Origin: Oceanospirillum maris DSM 6286
GTDB taxonomy: Bacteria > Pseudomonadota > Gammaproteobacteria > Pseudomonadales > Halomonadaceae
Reading direction: 5' to 3'
Length of the DNA: 62,001 nucleotides
Assembly (NCBI RefSeq): GCF_000422865.1
Contig: NZ_AUGW01000021.1
Location: 1 to 62,001, forward strand
The number at the start of each line of letters is the position of its first letter. Positions within the stretch are counted from its first letter, which is position 1. Of this stretch, positions 54,410 through 62,001 are shown in pieces. Under the pieces are notes generated by a model. That model did no database searches and was not told the DNA's origin. It was given only the letters and a program-made list of their open reading frames with translations. The translations under genes were made by a program, and so were the position numbers.

Positions 54410-54420
54410 ACCTTGTCTCG

Positions 54421-54454
54421 GTACTGGATTGAGCTTAAGCTCTGCGCTCAGTAC
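54421..54454 (+). terminator. Hairpin after the LysR gene
   Basis: GTACTG / CAGTAC encloses GAGC-TTAA-GCTC. No T tract is next to it. Possible transcription end or stabilising structure. Confidence 0.35.
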
Positions 54455-54501
54455 ACTTACTGCTTTCTGTTTTCGTTTATTTTCTGCCTGTGGATAAAAC
54501 A

Positions 54502-54864
54502 ATGTCATTTGATCAGTTAAAAAGCCTTGTCTATTCAACCGAAACGGGCCGCTTATGCCCAGATTGCGAACAGCCAGTAGATAGTTGTAGCTGCAAGCAG
54601 GCGGATGATGTCGTGCCTGAAGGTGACGGTATTGTACGGTTGAAGCGTGAAACCAAAGGCCGAAAAGGTAAAGGCGTTACGTTGATTGAAGGTGTGCCGG
54701 TGACACCAGCCGAGCTGAAAAAACTGGCAAAAGAGCTAAAAACCCGTTGCGGTGTTGGTGGTGCGGTAAAAGAGCATGTGATTGAGATTCAAGGCGACCA
54801 GCGAGATCTGTTAATGACACTGCTAACGGATAAAGGCTTCAAGGTGAAAAAAGCTGGTGGCTGA
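54502..54864 (+). CDS. SUI1/YciH family translation initiation factor-like protein
   Basis: The 120-residue protein resembles E. coli YciH, the bacterial homologue of eIF1. LVYSTETGRLCPDCEQPVDSCSCKQ opens it; the CPDC and CSC cysteines may bind metal. GIVRLKRETKGRKGKGVTLIEGVP and CGVGGAVKEHVIEIQGDQRDLL form the SUI1 fold. ATG 54502 is used; a GTG four codons earlier is possible. It overlaps the next gene by eight bases. Confidence 0.9.
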   Translation: MSFDQLKSLVYSTETGRLCPDCEQPVDSCSCKQADDVVPEGDGIVRLKRETKGRKGKGVTLIEGVPVTPAELKKLAKELKTRCGVGGAVKEHVIEIQGDQRDLLMTLLTDKGFKVKKAGG

Positions 54865-55147
54865 TTGGTTTTTGTATGTGATCGAAACAGATGGCGAAAA
54901 ACTCTATACCGGCATTACTACCGATGTTGAGCGCCGCTTTGATGAGCATAAATCCGGTAAAGGCGCGCGTTTTATGCGGGGGCGGAAACATTTCCAGCTG
55001 CGACATCAGCAGGTTATCGGTAGCCGCAGTTTGGCTCTAAAAGCGGAATATGCCTTCAAACAGTTAAAACGAGCCCAAAAATTACAATGGCTTGAAAAGG
55101 GGAGTATCCCTTTTGATGCAGACAGTGGCAAAATAGTATATTCATAG
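54857..55147 (+). CDS. GIY-YIG nuclease-fold protein (UPF0213 type)
   Basis: The 96-residue protein has WFLYVIETDGEKLYTGITTDVERRFDEHKSGKGARF, which matches the short YhbQ/UPF0213 branch of the GIY-YIG fold. The catalytic Arg and the first motif are present (YVIET for GIY, LYTGIT for YIG). The start is GTG inside the end of the yciH-like gene. Function of the branch is poorly known; nuclease activity is not established by sequence. Confidence 0.82.
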   Translation: MADWFLYVIETDGEKLYTGITTDVERRFDEHKSGKGARFMRGRKHFQLRHQQVIGSRSLALKAEYAFKQLKRAQKLQWLEKGSIPFDADSGKIVYS

Positions 55148-55190
55148 AAATGAATATTAAGCTATGGATTCAATAAGGACAGGTCAGGCT

Positions 55191-55601
55191 ATGAGTGATA
55201 CGCAAAATAAACGAGCTTACGGTGATGGTGACGCCTCCTTTCAAACCGCGGGTGGCGAAGCGGGCATTAAAACATTAGTGGATGCCTTTTATCATGCTAT
55301 GGCAACTTTGCCACAGGCCCAGCATATTCGACAGATGCACGATGATGATTTGACCGAATCTAATGACAAGCTCTTTCGTTTTTTGTGCGGCTGGTTGGGT
55401 GGGCCAAAACTTTACCGCGAGAAATACGGCTCTATTGCTATTCCTCGTGCCCATGCTCATTTGGATATCGGTCTTGAAGAGCGAGATGCTTGGCTGGCCT
55501 GTATGGCCGAGGCTCTAAAGACGCAGGATTATCCCGAAGACTTTAAAGCCTATTTAATGGAAGCTTTGATGTTCCCTGCGGATCGTTGTCGTAACCGCTA
55601 G
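55191..55601 (+). CDS. Group II truncated haemoglobin
   Basis: The 136-residue protein has the 2-on-2 globin pattern: AGGEAGIKTLVDAFYHAM, then FLCGWLGGPKLYREKYGSIAIPRAHAHLDIG, which holds the proximal His, and ERDAWLACMAEAL with the Trp at G8 that marks group II. Such proteins bind oxygen or nitric oxide. ATG 55191 (MSDTQNKRAYG) is preferred; an in-frame ATG nine codons upstream has a poorer ribosome binding site. It converges with the 2OG oxygenase gene. Confidence 0.88.
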   Translation: MSDTQNKRAYGDGDASFQTAGGEAGIKTLVDAFYHAMATLPQAQHIRQMHDDDLTESNDKLFRFLCGWLGGPKLYREKYGSIAIPRAHAHLDIGLEERDAWLACMAEALKTQDYPEDFKAYLMEALMFPADRCRNR

Positions 55602-55633
55602 TATTGTTTCTGGCAGATAAAACTTGTGTAGAA

Positions 55634-56305
55634 TTAAATCGGAATGTCACCCTCACGAATACGAAACCAAACCGCGACGCTGTAACGGGTGTCATGGGTG
55701 GGGAGTACCTCGTGGGGGAACTCTTCACTGAGAAACGCCACCACCGTACCCGCCTTAGGTAACAGTGTCGTAATCGGTGTATCTCCCTCTTCTGGATACA
55801 GGACTAACTCTCCGCCCTGTTCTGCGCTCCAATTTGGATTGAGATAAAACACCAACGTCATAATACGGTTACGCTGGCCTTTAAAGCTGTCCATATGTTT
55901 ACGATAGAACTGGCCGGGTTCGTAGATAGCATACATGGCTTCAAAGTGGTTCATACCGAGAAACAGCCTACGATTTACCGCGGTCATCAACTGATCTAAC
56001 ATCTGCATAAAGAGATGCTGGGTGTCATTAATATCGTCTAACCAGCAGATGCGATCAGAGCGGATATCTTCTCGACGAATAAAATCCTGCTCGCGGCCAA
56101 TGCCCGCTTTATGGAACTTTTCCTCTTGATCCAGTGCCATAAGGTCGCCACGCATCAAATGGATAAAAGACCCACTTAAAAAATTGTCTAATACCGCCCA
56201 GCCTTCTTGATAAAGTGCAGAACACATTTGGTCAATATCGGGTTGGCTGATTAACTCTTGGGGCTGTATTGCAGTGGGTAAAGACTCTTTAGAATGATCT
56301 TTCAA
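55634..56305 (-). CDS. 2OG-Fe(II) oxygenase (prolyl 4-hydroxylase-like)
   Basis: The 223-residue protein has the double-stranded beta-helix iron site: HMDSF (H-x-D), then FPHEVLPT with the distal His, and TRYSVAVWFR with the Arg that binds 2-oxoglutarate. GRLFLGMNHFEAMYAIYEPGQFYRKH-type context (RRLFLGMNHFEAMYA) is common in bacterial members of this group. The substrate is unknown. The transcript ends next to the convergent haemoglobin gene with no clear terminator. Confidence 0.82.
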   Translation of the reverse strand: MKDHSKESLPTAIQPQELISQPDIDQMCSALYQEGWAVLDNFLSGSFIHLMRGDLMALDQEEKFHKAGIGREQDFIRREDIRSDRICWLDDINDTQHLFMQMLDQLMTAVNRRLFLGMNHFEAMYAIYEPGQFYRKHMDSFKGQRNRIMTLVFYLNPNWSAEQGGELVLYPEEGDTPITTLLPKAGTVVAFLSEEFPHEVLPTHDTRYSVAVWFRIREGDIPI

Positions 56306-56532
56306 TGGCCTTCTCGCTCAACTTAACAGGGCAAATACCCTTTCTATTAAGCTAGCTTATACCTCAAGCGTTAGCCGTAAAGAAGCCCTAGAATAAGGTT
56401 TCTGGTATTTTGTTTTACAAGAAGATAGACATAAAATGCAACTTATTGCGACATCATGCTTGTTGGTGGGTGCATCTGGGGAAAGATTAATGAATAATGC
56501 AGCACACATAAAAAGGCAGAAAGGTAGGCGAT

Positions 56533-57321
56533 ATGCCCAGTAGTAATCGGTCAGTACTCATCGAAAAAGCAAGACGAGTCGCGAAACGGGGTTTGTTTGA
56601 CTATTTATGGCGCTCCATCGCTTTGCCTATTATGATTTCAGCGGCGGTTTGCTTTGGCCTGTATTTTTTTGCCTTCCCGGAGGCTTTTGCCCATCCTTTG
56701 GCGGTTTTACTGCCTATCTTAGCGCCTTTAGTCATTAGCCCTGTGCTTAGTTGGCCTCATTATCGCCTGCTTAAAGCTCTGGCCGAAGAACACGATACCC
56801 TCGAACGAGAAGTGCATCGTCGTCGTTCTTTAGAACACGACCTGCGATTGCAGGCTAATACCGATACCTTAACGGGACTCTCCAATCGACGGGCTTTTTT
56901 TGAAGAAGGGCTTCGACGCCTAGAGTTTGAATCGCAAACGCTGGTTATTATCGATCTTGATTTCTTTAAGCAGGTTAATGATCGTTATGGTCATGATATT
57001 GGTGATCATGTCCTGGTGCATATTGCTCGATTGCTATCGGATCATTTTGAACCAGAAGCCCTCCTCGCACGGATGGGCGGTGAAGAGTTTGCTTTACTGT
57101 CCAGCTTGAGAGAGAGCGATCTTATTGAGCAGCTACAATACTTAAACAGCCAGCTAACGGATCAATCGCTTGTGGTCTTAGGCCGTAAAATCCATACCAG
57201 CCTGAGTGCCGGTGTTGTTAGTATTGCCCAGAGTGGTAGCTTGCAAGAAGGCATTATTGCAGCCGATACTTATCTTTATAAAGCAAAGGCAAATGGCCGC
57301 TGCCAAGTACAGTCAGCTTAA
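56533..57321 (+). CDS. Membrane-bound diguanylate cyclase (GGDEF)
   Basis: The 262-residue protein makes cyclic di-GMP. Two hydrophobic helices (about 30-50 and 56-74) anchor it in the membrane, a short coiled coil follows, and the GGDEF domain runs from DTLTGLSNRRAFFEE (about 111) to the end. The active-site motif is GGEEF, and DLDFFKQVNDRYGHDIGD is intact, so activity is expected. The RxxD inhibitory site is absent (EPEA at that position), so product feedback is unlikely. No sensory domain is seen. Confidence 0.92.
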   Translation: MPSSNRSVLIEKARRVAKRGLFDYLWRSIALPIMISAAVCFGLYFFAFPEAFAHPLAVLLPILAPLVISPVLSWPHYRLLKALAEEHDTLEREVHRRRSLEHDLRLQANTDTLTGLSNRRAFFEEGLRRLEFESQTLVIIDLDFFKQVNDRYGHDIGDHVLVHIARLLSDHFEPEALLARMGGEEFALLSSLRESDLIEQLQYLNSQLTDQSLVVLGRKIHTSLSAGVVSIAQSGSLQEGIIAADTYLYKAKANGRCQVQSA

Positions 57322-57368
57322 GGTCACTGCTTAAGTTAAGGGCACAGCTTAAACTAAGGAGAGATACC

Positions 57369-57872
57369 GTGATCTATCAATACGCAGAATCACCGCTGGG
57401 CTGTTTAATGATGGCTGAGACAGAAGCAGGAGCGGGTATCTCCCTGCTTTATATCGGCGATACCGAAGCTGCACTTATGCAGGCTGCCCAAGAGACTTTC
57501 CCTGATCGCCACTGGCAGGTTACGACACACCTGAGTTCATCACTGGATCAGATCTGCTCCGCGCTTCAGCAAAAACAGCCCCTGCCTGCTTTGTCGTTAA
57601 ATGTTCAAGGCACTGCCTTTCAGCAGCAGGTTTGGCAAGCCCTGCAAGATATCCCTTTTGGTGAAACGGTCAGCTACAGCCAGCTAGCCGAGCAATTGGG
57701 GATGCCAACCGCTGTGCGAGCGGTTGCTAGCGCCTGCGGCGCGAATGAGATCGCCTTACTGATTCCTTGCCATCGCGTTGTTCGCAAAAATGGAGACCTA
57801 TCCGGCTATCGGTGGGGCATTGCCCGAAAACGGCAATTGTTGGATATGGAGCAGGGGGCTTCAGTTCAGTAA
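57369..57872 (+). CDS. Methylated-DNA--protein-cysteine methyltransferase
   Basis: The 167-residue protein repairs O6-alkylguanine by transfer to its own cysteine. The IPCHRVVRKNG active-site motif, VWQALQDIPFGETVSYSQLAEQLG helix-turn-helix, and SGYRWGIARKRQLLDME end are typical of Ogt and of the C-terminal half of Ada. No AdaA domain is attached. The start is GTG with AGGAGAG upstream. The symbol (ogt or ada-like) is left open. Confidence 0.92.
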   Translation: MIYQYAESPLGCLMMAETEAGAGISLLYIGDTEAALMQAAQETFPDRHWQVTTHLSSSLDQICSALQQKQPLPALSLNVQGTAFQQQVWQALQDIPFGETVSYSQLAEQLGMPTAVRAVASACGANEIALLIPCHRVVRKNGDLSGYRWGIARKRQLLDMEQGASVQ

Positions 57873-57931
57873 TTGGAGCGTCCTGATATTCGTCAGGCTA
57901 AAGCTATGTTCCTAACGCTGGAGCATAGTTT

Positions 57932-60900
57932 CTATCGCGGTAACTCAGGCTTTTGAACACTACCGCCAGAGGATGAACCTAATGAATGCGTTAGATCAGA
58001 GAAGGCATTTATTACTCTTTCTGATGGCTCTTTGTCTAGTAGTGTCTGGCAGGTGTCACTGTATCTTTGATAGGTTGCTTTGATGCGGTCAATTCTACCT
58101 TCATGATGGTAACACTTCATAAGCCCAATATAATAATCTTCTTCTGTTATGTCGATATCAAGAGCTCGGTCAAAATATTCTATAGCATTAGTGGATTCAT
58201 TTTTATTCAAAAAATAGTTCGCAATTTTTTCTAGGAGAATTTTATGATTCTTTCCTGTTCTACTGCGAGCCATAAATGTCCAAGGTGAATGAATATCCTC
58301 ATTCATAAAAGGGGTTTGATAGTAGGATGTAAGGTCTATGGCACGTTCAATATTGGTGCTATTAATCTCCCCAAGAGGATCCCAGAATGCCAATGCATCC
58401 ACCCAACATTCTTTTGAAAGAGATAGGGTGTTGTTATGATTTATTATATAACTATCGTCTCCCATGTTTTTTCTTAATCTGTGCAAAGTGGTCTTAAATG
58501 ATTTATATGCAGCATCACCATCTGAATCTGGCCAAATAGTATCGCAGATCAAATCAATAGGTACATTGTAACTGCCATGGGCAATAATTATTTTCAATAG
58601 CTCTAAAGGTTTTTGTTGCAAGTTTAAAACTTTTTCAGACCCATTACATTTCATGGTCAATTTAAAGGCTCTTAAGGTGTAAATTCTCACTTTGTAGGGC
58701 CATAGGTGTAAAAATGGATTGTTTCGTTCAGGTTGTAAATGGTGTTCTGATATTATTTTTCTGATGTAATCAGGAGTAATGTTTCTTTCAATGGCTAAGT
58801 GGCAAAGTTTTGAGAATTTTTCTTTTCCAATTAACGGGATGAAAATAAAGTCATTCTTATAAGCAAGCGACAGAGCTTTTTCTAGTTTGTATGGATAGAG
58901 TACTTCGTTTTTTAACTCTAGCCATGCCTCAACACATAAAGACTGGTACTCCAAGTATGTTGATCCTAGCCAGTCGGAAGAGCACATCTCATGCAGCGTT
59001 CTTTCGTATGATTCAATATCCCCACTTTCAATGTATGCAAGCGCCAGTATGATATTTGACCAATGAGTAGGGTAAATTGCACCTGCGTTATAATACATAT
59101 CAGATGCTTTTTCCAAGTCATGAATCGCTTTATGGAATTCAGAGGTATAAAGGGCATATAGCCCAGAAAGAGTGAGAATATCTGCACGGCGTACAGGTGG
59201 TAACGATGTATATTGATTCAGCAAAACTTTGATCTGCTCATCTGATTCAGCAAACTTATTATCACGTAACAATGTCAGAACCAAAATATACCTGAACCAG
59301 AACTCGTAAAGCAGAATTCCACTTTTTACACCTTCATTTATACTATCTCTGCATATCTTTTCGGCTTTGTTTCCTTTGCCTGAAACATAGCCATAATGGA
59401 AAGCGTAAATAAGTTGAGTTTGTAGCTTAAGAACAGGGATGGATGATATTTCCTGACATAAGGGGTCTAGTATATCCATCAAATGGTAGGTTTTTCTATC
59501 CTCTCCAGCAAAACGATAATAAATCATCATATTATTACAGCGCTTGAGTAGTGCAAAAGGATCGCTGCAGTTCTCAATTGCTTGCTCAGCATACGCTTTC
59601 CAGTGCTCCTGAAGAGGGTGATTTAATGACTGAAATGAGGTCGCAAACAACACGGTGCAGGCAATGCTCTCAGCTGCCTTTTCAATATCAGGGCTGGGTT
59701 CCTGAAGTAGGCGATCCATCTTGTATAAGCAGCCTTCTAAAAGATCATAGTCCTTCCCAGAAATAGCGAGAGCTTCCAAATAACAGCCGTAAGCGTGTAA
59801 TGCCATGCTGTATTTTTTATTCTTGATAAAACCATCAATAGATTTTAGTAAAATACTACAAGACTTGTCGGTAGCTGAAATAAGTAGACTTTGTCCATAG
59901 ACAAGAAGGAGTTCTGGGTCTTGTCGCAATTCTTCATCAGGGATTACATTAAACCACGTACTAAGCTGCTCAATACGGCCCTGTGAAATTAGTTGCTCAG
60001 ATTTAGACTTTATGATTTCTTTTGCTGCACTGAATTTTTCCAGATCCAAATAGATCTCTATCGACTCTTCATAGGCCCCTTTTTCCAGAAGCATTGATGC
60101 TGCTAATAGGGATGCTTTACGAGCTGATTCTTCTCCATATTCTTCTCGATGATGACTCTTTAGATATTCTCCGAAAATAGGATGGTAGCTAAAAACATTG
60201 ATGTTAATAGAATGAACTTCTATGAATAGATTTGAACTAATTAGCCAGTTAATTATAATTTCACTGTTTTTTATCCCAGGGATATTATTGGCCATTTCAG
60301 CTGTAAAGAAAGGCATAAATGCAGTATTTGAAAGAAAATAAACAACTTCCCTGTCTAGATTTTTCATTATGTCACTGGCAAAGAAGTAGAAAAAATCTTT
60401 ATTCCTTTTAATGTTCGTAAATGAGTTTTTGTTTTTCTCATGGCGCGCCATATTTGAGACTGCTAATCTTATTCCTGCGGCCCAACCATTGCTTTGTTTG
60501 TGGATAGTTGTTATTTCTTCAGCTGTTAGCTTATTGTCTGTTTCTAATTTGAATAGATGGCGAGTATCATCAATACTAAATTTTATATCATCCCAGTTAA
60601 TGATGCTCAATTTATTTTCAGATTTTATATTGATATATTCTGGAGGTGTGGACTCTCTACTTATGACTAGAAAATTTATATTATGTTCTGTAAGTTCAAT
60701 TACGCTGCTTATTATGCTATGAACTGGTGATTCTTGCTTAAGGTTATGATAGTCATCCAGCACGAGTAATAGATTTTTTTCTGGGTTATCAGTTACGATT
60801 ATATTAAGTTGCCTCAGCACATAACTGACTGGGTCCAAAGCATATGCTTGCGTAAAAATTTCCAAATTTAAAGCTGTATGAGGTAAGGTTTGCTGAATAG

Positions 60901-61150
60901 AGAGCAGCAAGTGTTGGAAAAAGGTACTTGGTGAGGAATCAGATCCATCCAGGCGTAGCCATATACAATCTAGCTGCCGTGCTTCAATCCAGTCTGCTAT
61001 CAATGTGGTTTTACCTGCGCCCCCAGGAGCGCTGACCCAGATCAGAGGCTTCACGACTGAATCAAGATAGTTTAGCAGGCGATCTCTGCGTAATATTCCA
61101 GATATTAATGGGGGGGTCAGCTTGCTACTGATGACCGGAAGAACCTGCAT
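57932..61150 (-). CDS. STAND-type transcriptional regulator with SARP/BTAD-like C-terminus
   Basis: The 1072-residue protein begins like MalT: KLTPPLISGILRRDRLLNYL, then Walker A APGGAGKTT at 41-49 and Walker B LLLVLDD at 127-133. A long TPR-like helical array follows. In place of the C-terminal LuxR helix-turn-helix of MalT it has a winged helix near 835-915 (QQKPLELLKIIIAHG, ICDTIWPDSDGDAAYKSFKTTLHRLRKNMGDD) and a terminal TPR region (ALDIDITEEDYYIGLMKCYHHEGRIDRIKATYQRY), the layout of SARP/BTAD regulators. Such proteins sense a ligand, bind ATP, oligomerise and activate transcription. The gene is clearly more AT-rich than its neighbours, suggesting transfer. It lies downstream of the exoprotein gene on the same strand, and that gene is a possible target. 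Confidence 0.85.
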   Translation of the reverse strand: MQVLPVISSKLTPPLISGILRRDRLLNYLDSVVKPLIWVSAPGGAGKTTLIADWIEARQLDCIWLRLDGSDSSPSTFFQHLLLSIQQTLPHTALNLEIFTQAYALDPVSYVLRQLNIIVTDNPEKNLLLVLDDYHNLKQESPVHSIISSVIELTEHNINFLVISRESTPPEYINIKSENKLSIINWDDIKFSIDDTRHLFKLETDNKLTAEEITTIHKQSNGWAAGIRLAVSNMARHEKNKNSFTNIKRNKDFFYFFASDIMKNLDREVVYFLSNTAFMPFFTAEMANNIPGIKNSEIIINWLISSNLFIEVHSININVFSYHPIFGEYLKSHHREEYGEESARKASLLAASMLLEKGAYEESIEIYLDLEKFSAAKEIIKSKSEQLISQGRIEQLSTWFNVIPDEELRQDPELLLVYGQSLLISATDKSCSILLKSIDGFIKNKKYSMALHAYGCYLEALAISGKDYDLLEGCLYKMDRLLQEPSPDIEKAAESIACTVLFATSFQSLNHPLQEHWKAYAEQAIENCSDPFALLKRCNNMMIYYRFAGEDRKTYHLMDILDPLCQEISSIPVLKLQTQLIYAFHYGYVSGKGNKAEKICRDSINEGVKSGILLYEFWFRYILVLTLLRDNKFAESDEQIKVLLNQYTSLPPVRRADILTLSGLYALYTSEFHKAIHDLEKASDMYYNAGAIYPTHWSNIILALAYIESGDIESYERTLHEMCSSDWLGSTYLEYQSLCVEAWLELKNEVLYPYKLEKALSLAYKNDFIFIPLIGKEKFSKLCHLAIERNITPDYIRKIISEHHLQPERNNPFLHLWPYKVRIYTLRAFKLTMKCNGSEKVLNLQQKPLELLKIIIAHGSYNVPIDLICDTIWPDSDGDAAYKSFKTTLHRLRKNMGDDSYIINHNNTLSLSKECWVDALAFWDPLGEINSTNIERAIDLTSYYQTPFMNEDIHSPWTFMARSRTGKNHKILLEKIANYFLNKNESTNAIEYFDRALDIDITEEDYYIGLMKCYHHEGRIDRIKATYQRYSDTCQTLLDKEPSERVINAFSDLTHSLGSSSGGSVQKPELPR

Positions 61151-61207
61151 ATTGGTCTCATTTAATTATTCTAGCAATGTTGGGTGGCGTCAGGTTTGCT
61201 TTTAAAA

Positions 61208-61240
61208 CCTAACAAGGCACTACATTGTGCCTAACTTGTT
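61208..61240. promoter_or_regulatory. Direct and inverted repeats upstream of the STAND regulator
   Basis: CCTAACAAG (61208-61216) and CCTAACTTG (61230-61238) are direct repeats spaced 22 bases apart, two helical turns. An inverted repeat, AGGCAC-N6-GTGCCT, lies across them (61215-61232), with AACAAG / CTTGTT outside. SARP-type proteins often bind direct repeats with a period of 11 or 22 bases. The site is about 60-90 bases before the regulator's start. Confidence 0.5.
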
Positions 61241-61416
61241 CGTGCTTCCTGCGTACCGCAAAGGAGAACTTTGTCTGCTTGGTATGACAGCTCAATATAC
61301 CTAAATTTTCTAAACAGGCAAATCATATAAAGTGTGACCAAGTTTGCAGTATGAAGGAATACTAGCTGGGAAGTACCTGCGTTGCTGAAATTCAGAGATA
61401 CATTGAGAGTGAAAAC

Positions 61417-61444
61417 AAAAAAAGCGCGATCAGAGACCGCGCTT
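61417..61444 (-). terminator. Terminator of the MBG exoprotein gene
   Basis: On the minus strand AAGCGCG / CGCGCTT flank an eight- to nine-base loop and are followed by seven Ts. Confidence 0.88.
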
Positions 61445-61468
61445 CGAAGTGGGTAGAAAAAGGGGTGT

Positions 61469-62001
61469 TCAGGGCAAGAGAATACCGGTACCTACCACTC
61501 TCAGTTGTGTGTTTTGACTCGTGAGTTCCGTATTGTTGGTTGAGTGGTACGCCAACTGAGCTTGTTGCACGGCCTGACTGTAGCGAGGTCCCGCAGCCTC
61601 CATCGGTGAGATGATATGCAACTGACCATCAACAAACGTCAGTTGGTAGTTGTCGGCTGATAAGCCTGAGGCAGACAAGCGGTATTGGCCCGGCATATTG
61701 GCGCCTTCGGCACTGCCGTGCCACAACAGTTCACCCTTTAGCACTGATGCGTCTTCATTTGCCACAAAACCACTGTAAGTCACCCCATTACCGCCCGACC
61801 AGCTTGAGCCATCCTGCACCCAAAGGGCATTCTGCGCCATTACTGTCAGGGGGGCTTGGTCGATACTTAATGTGCCATCAACAAAGTTAATATTGTAATT
61901 ATTGGCGCTTAAGCCGGATGGGAGCAGGGTATAGTTACCGGCATTGACGGCACCTTGGGCTGTCCCGCCCCAGCTGAGAGAACCGTTCAGCACAGAAACA
62001 T
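61469..62001 (-). CDS. MBG/YDG-repeat exoprotein, C-terminal part (partial)
   Basis: The reading frame is open to the right edge, so the N-terminal part lies outside. About 177 residues are visible. Two copies of a repeat are seen: each has SVLxGxLxWxGxAxGA, then GxYxLxxSGLSAxNYxxxFVDGxLxI. This is the MBG/YDG-type beta repeat found near the ends of large secreted adhesins or haemagglutinins of the two-partner secretion kind. A non-repeat tail rich in Gln and Thr ends with VGTGILLP. Signal, secretion domain and partner transporter are not in view. A terminator follows, then the STAND regulator gene. Confidence 0.8.
   Translation of the reverse strand, partial: VSVLNGSLSWGGTAQGAVNAGNYTLLPSGLSANNYNINFVDGTLSIDQAPLTVMAQNALWVQDGSSWSGGNGVTYSGFVANEDASVLKGELLWHGSAEGANMPGQYRLSASGLSADNYQLTFVDGQLHIISPMEAAGPRYSQAVQQAQLAYHSTNNTELTSQNTQLRVVGTGILLP

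Larger units (their letters stand above)
61151..61468. other. Upstream region of the STAND regulator
   Basis: These 318 bases hold no gene. They contain the repeats at 61208-61240 and the exoprotein terminator at 61417-61444. Minus-strand transcription of the regulator must start here or read through. I see no strong sigma-70 promoter. Confidence 0.6.

Noticed and set aside
59551..59766. Plus-strand frame inside the STAND regulator gene
   Set aside because: It is antisense to a well supported long gene and has no ribosome binding site.

Overview
The window reads as chromosomal DNA of a marine gammaproteobacterium, probably in or near the Oceanospirillales. This rests on the gene order (rrn end, birA-coaX, tRNA genes, secE-nusG, rplKAJL-rpoBC, str, S10, spc and alpha operons, then uvrA), on a 407-residue EF-Tu with an insertion after the NKAD motif, and on the Pseudomonas/Oceanospirillum flavour of MetF, Epd and class II aldolase. 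No insertion sequence, integrase, phage gene or CRISPR array was seen.

Layout. 1-264: spacer, 5S rRNA and terminator of an rRNA operon whose 23S gene lies off the left edge. 375-2013: birA and coaX, overlapping. 2041-2596: a strong promoter, tRNA-Tyr, tRNA-Gly and tRNA-Thr, a terminator, then a second promoter and tRNA-Trp leading into secE-nusG; the tuf gene often found between tRNA-Thr and tRNA-Trp is absent. 3673-14521: rplKA, the L10 leader, rplJL, an attenuator and rpoBC. 14567-18969: str operon (rpsL, rpsG, fusA, tuf). 19034-32699: one co-directional block of S10, spc and alpha operon genes ending in rplQ and a strong terminator. 32870-35698: uvrA on the minus strand with a LexA-type box, divergent from a yajR-like transporter gene and ssb. 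38335-40043: an RmlD-like reductase gene and a plsC-like acyltransferase gene. 40099-44033 (minus): the methyl cycle genes metK, ahcY (behind an S-adenosylhomocysteine riboswitch) and metF. 44676-51375: central carbon genes tkt, epd, pgk and fba, with one unrecognised methyltransferase-like gene inside. 51498-57872: small genes and housekeeping or accessory genes (a 47-residue membrane peptide, proC, a GST, a LysR regulator, a yciH-like gene, a GIY-YIG protein, a truncated haemoglobin, a 2OG-Fe(II) oxygenase, a diguanylate cyclase and an alkyltransferase). 57932-62001 (minus): an AT-rich gene for a very large STAND ATPase with a SARP/BTAD-type C-terminus, and the 3' end of a repeat-rich MBG-type exoprotein gene that runs off the right edge.

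How it works together. The left two thirds is the transcription/translation core, with visible autoregulatory RNA: the L10 leader, a candidate L1 site, a candidate S7 operator, and a roughly 50-nt copy of the 23S rRNA domain I region around E. coli nt 295-343 placed just before rplC. That last element is the most striking signal here; it would let ribosomal protein L4 control the S10 operon by rRNA mimicry at a site other than the E. coli one. The metK-ahcY-metF group makes S-adenosylmethionine, recycles S-adenosylhomocysteine and supplies methyl groups, with the riboswitch sensing the toxic by-product; metF appears to carry a frameshift near its 3' end. The tkt-epd-pgk-fba group matches the E. 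coli arrangement linking the pentose phosphate pathway, pyridoxal phosphate precursor supply and glycolysis. The right-end regulator/exoprotein pair looks like an accessory surface or secreted system.
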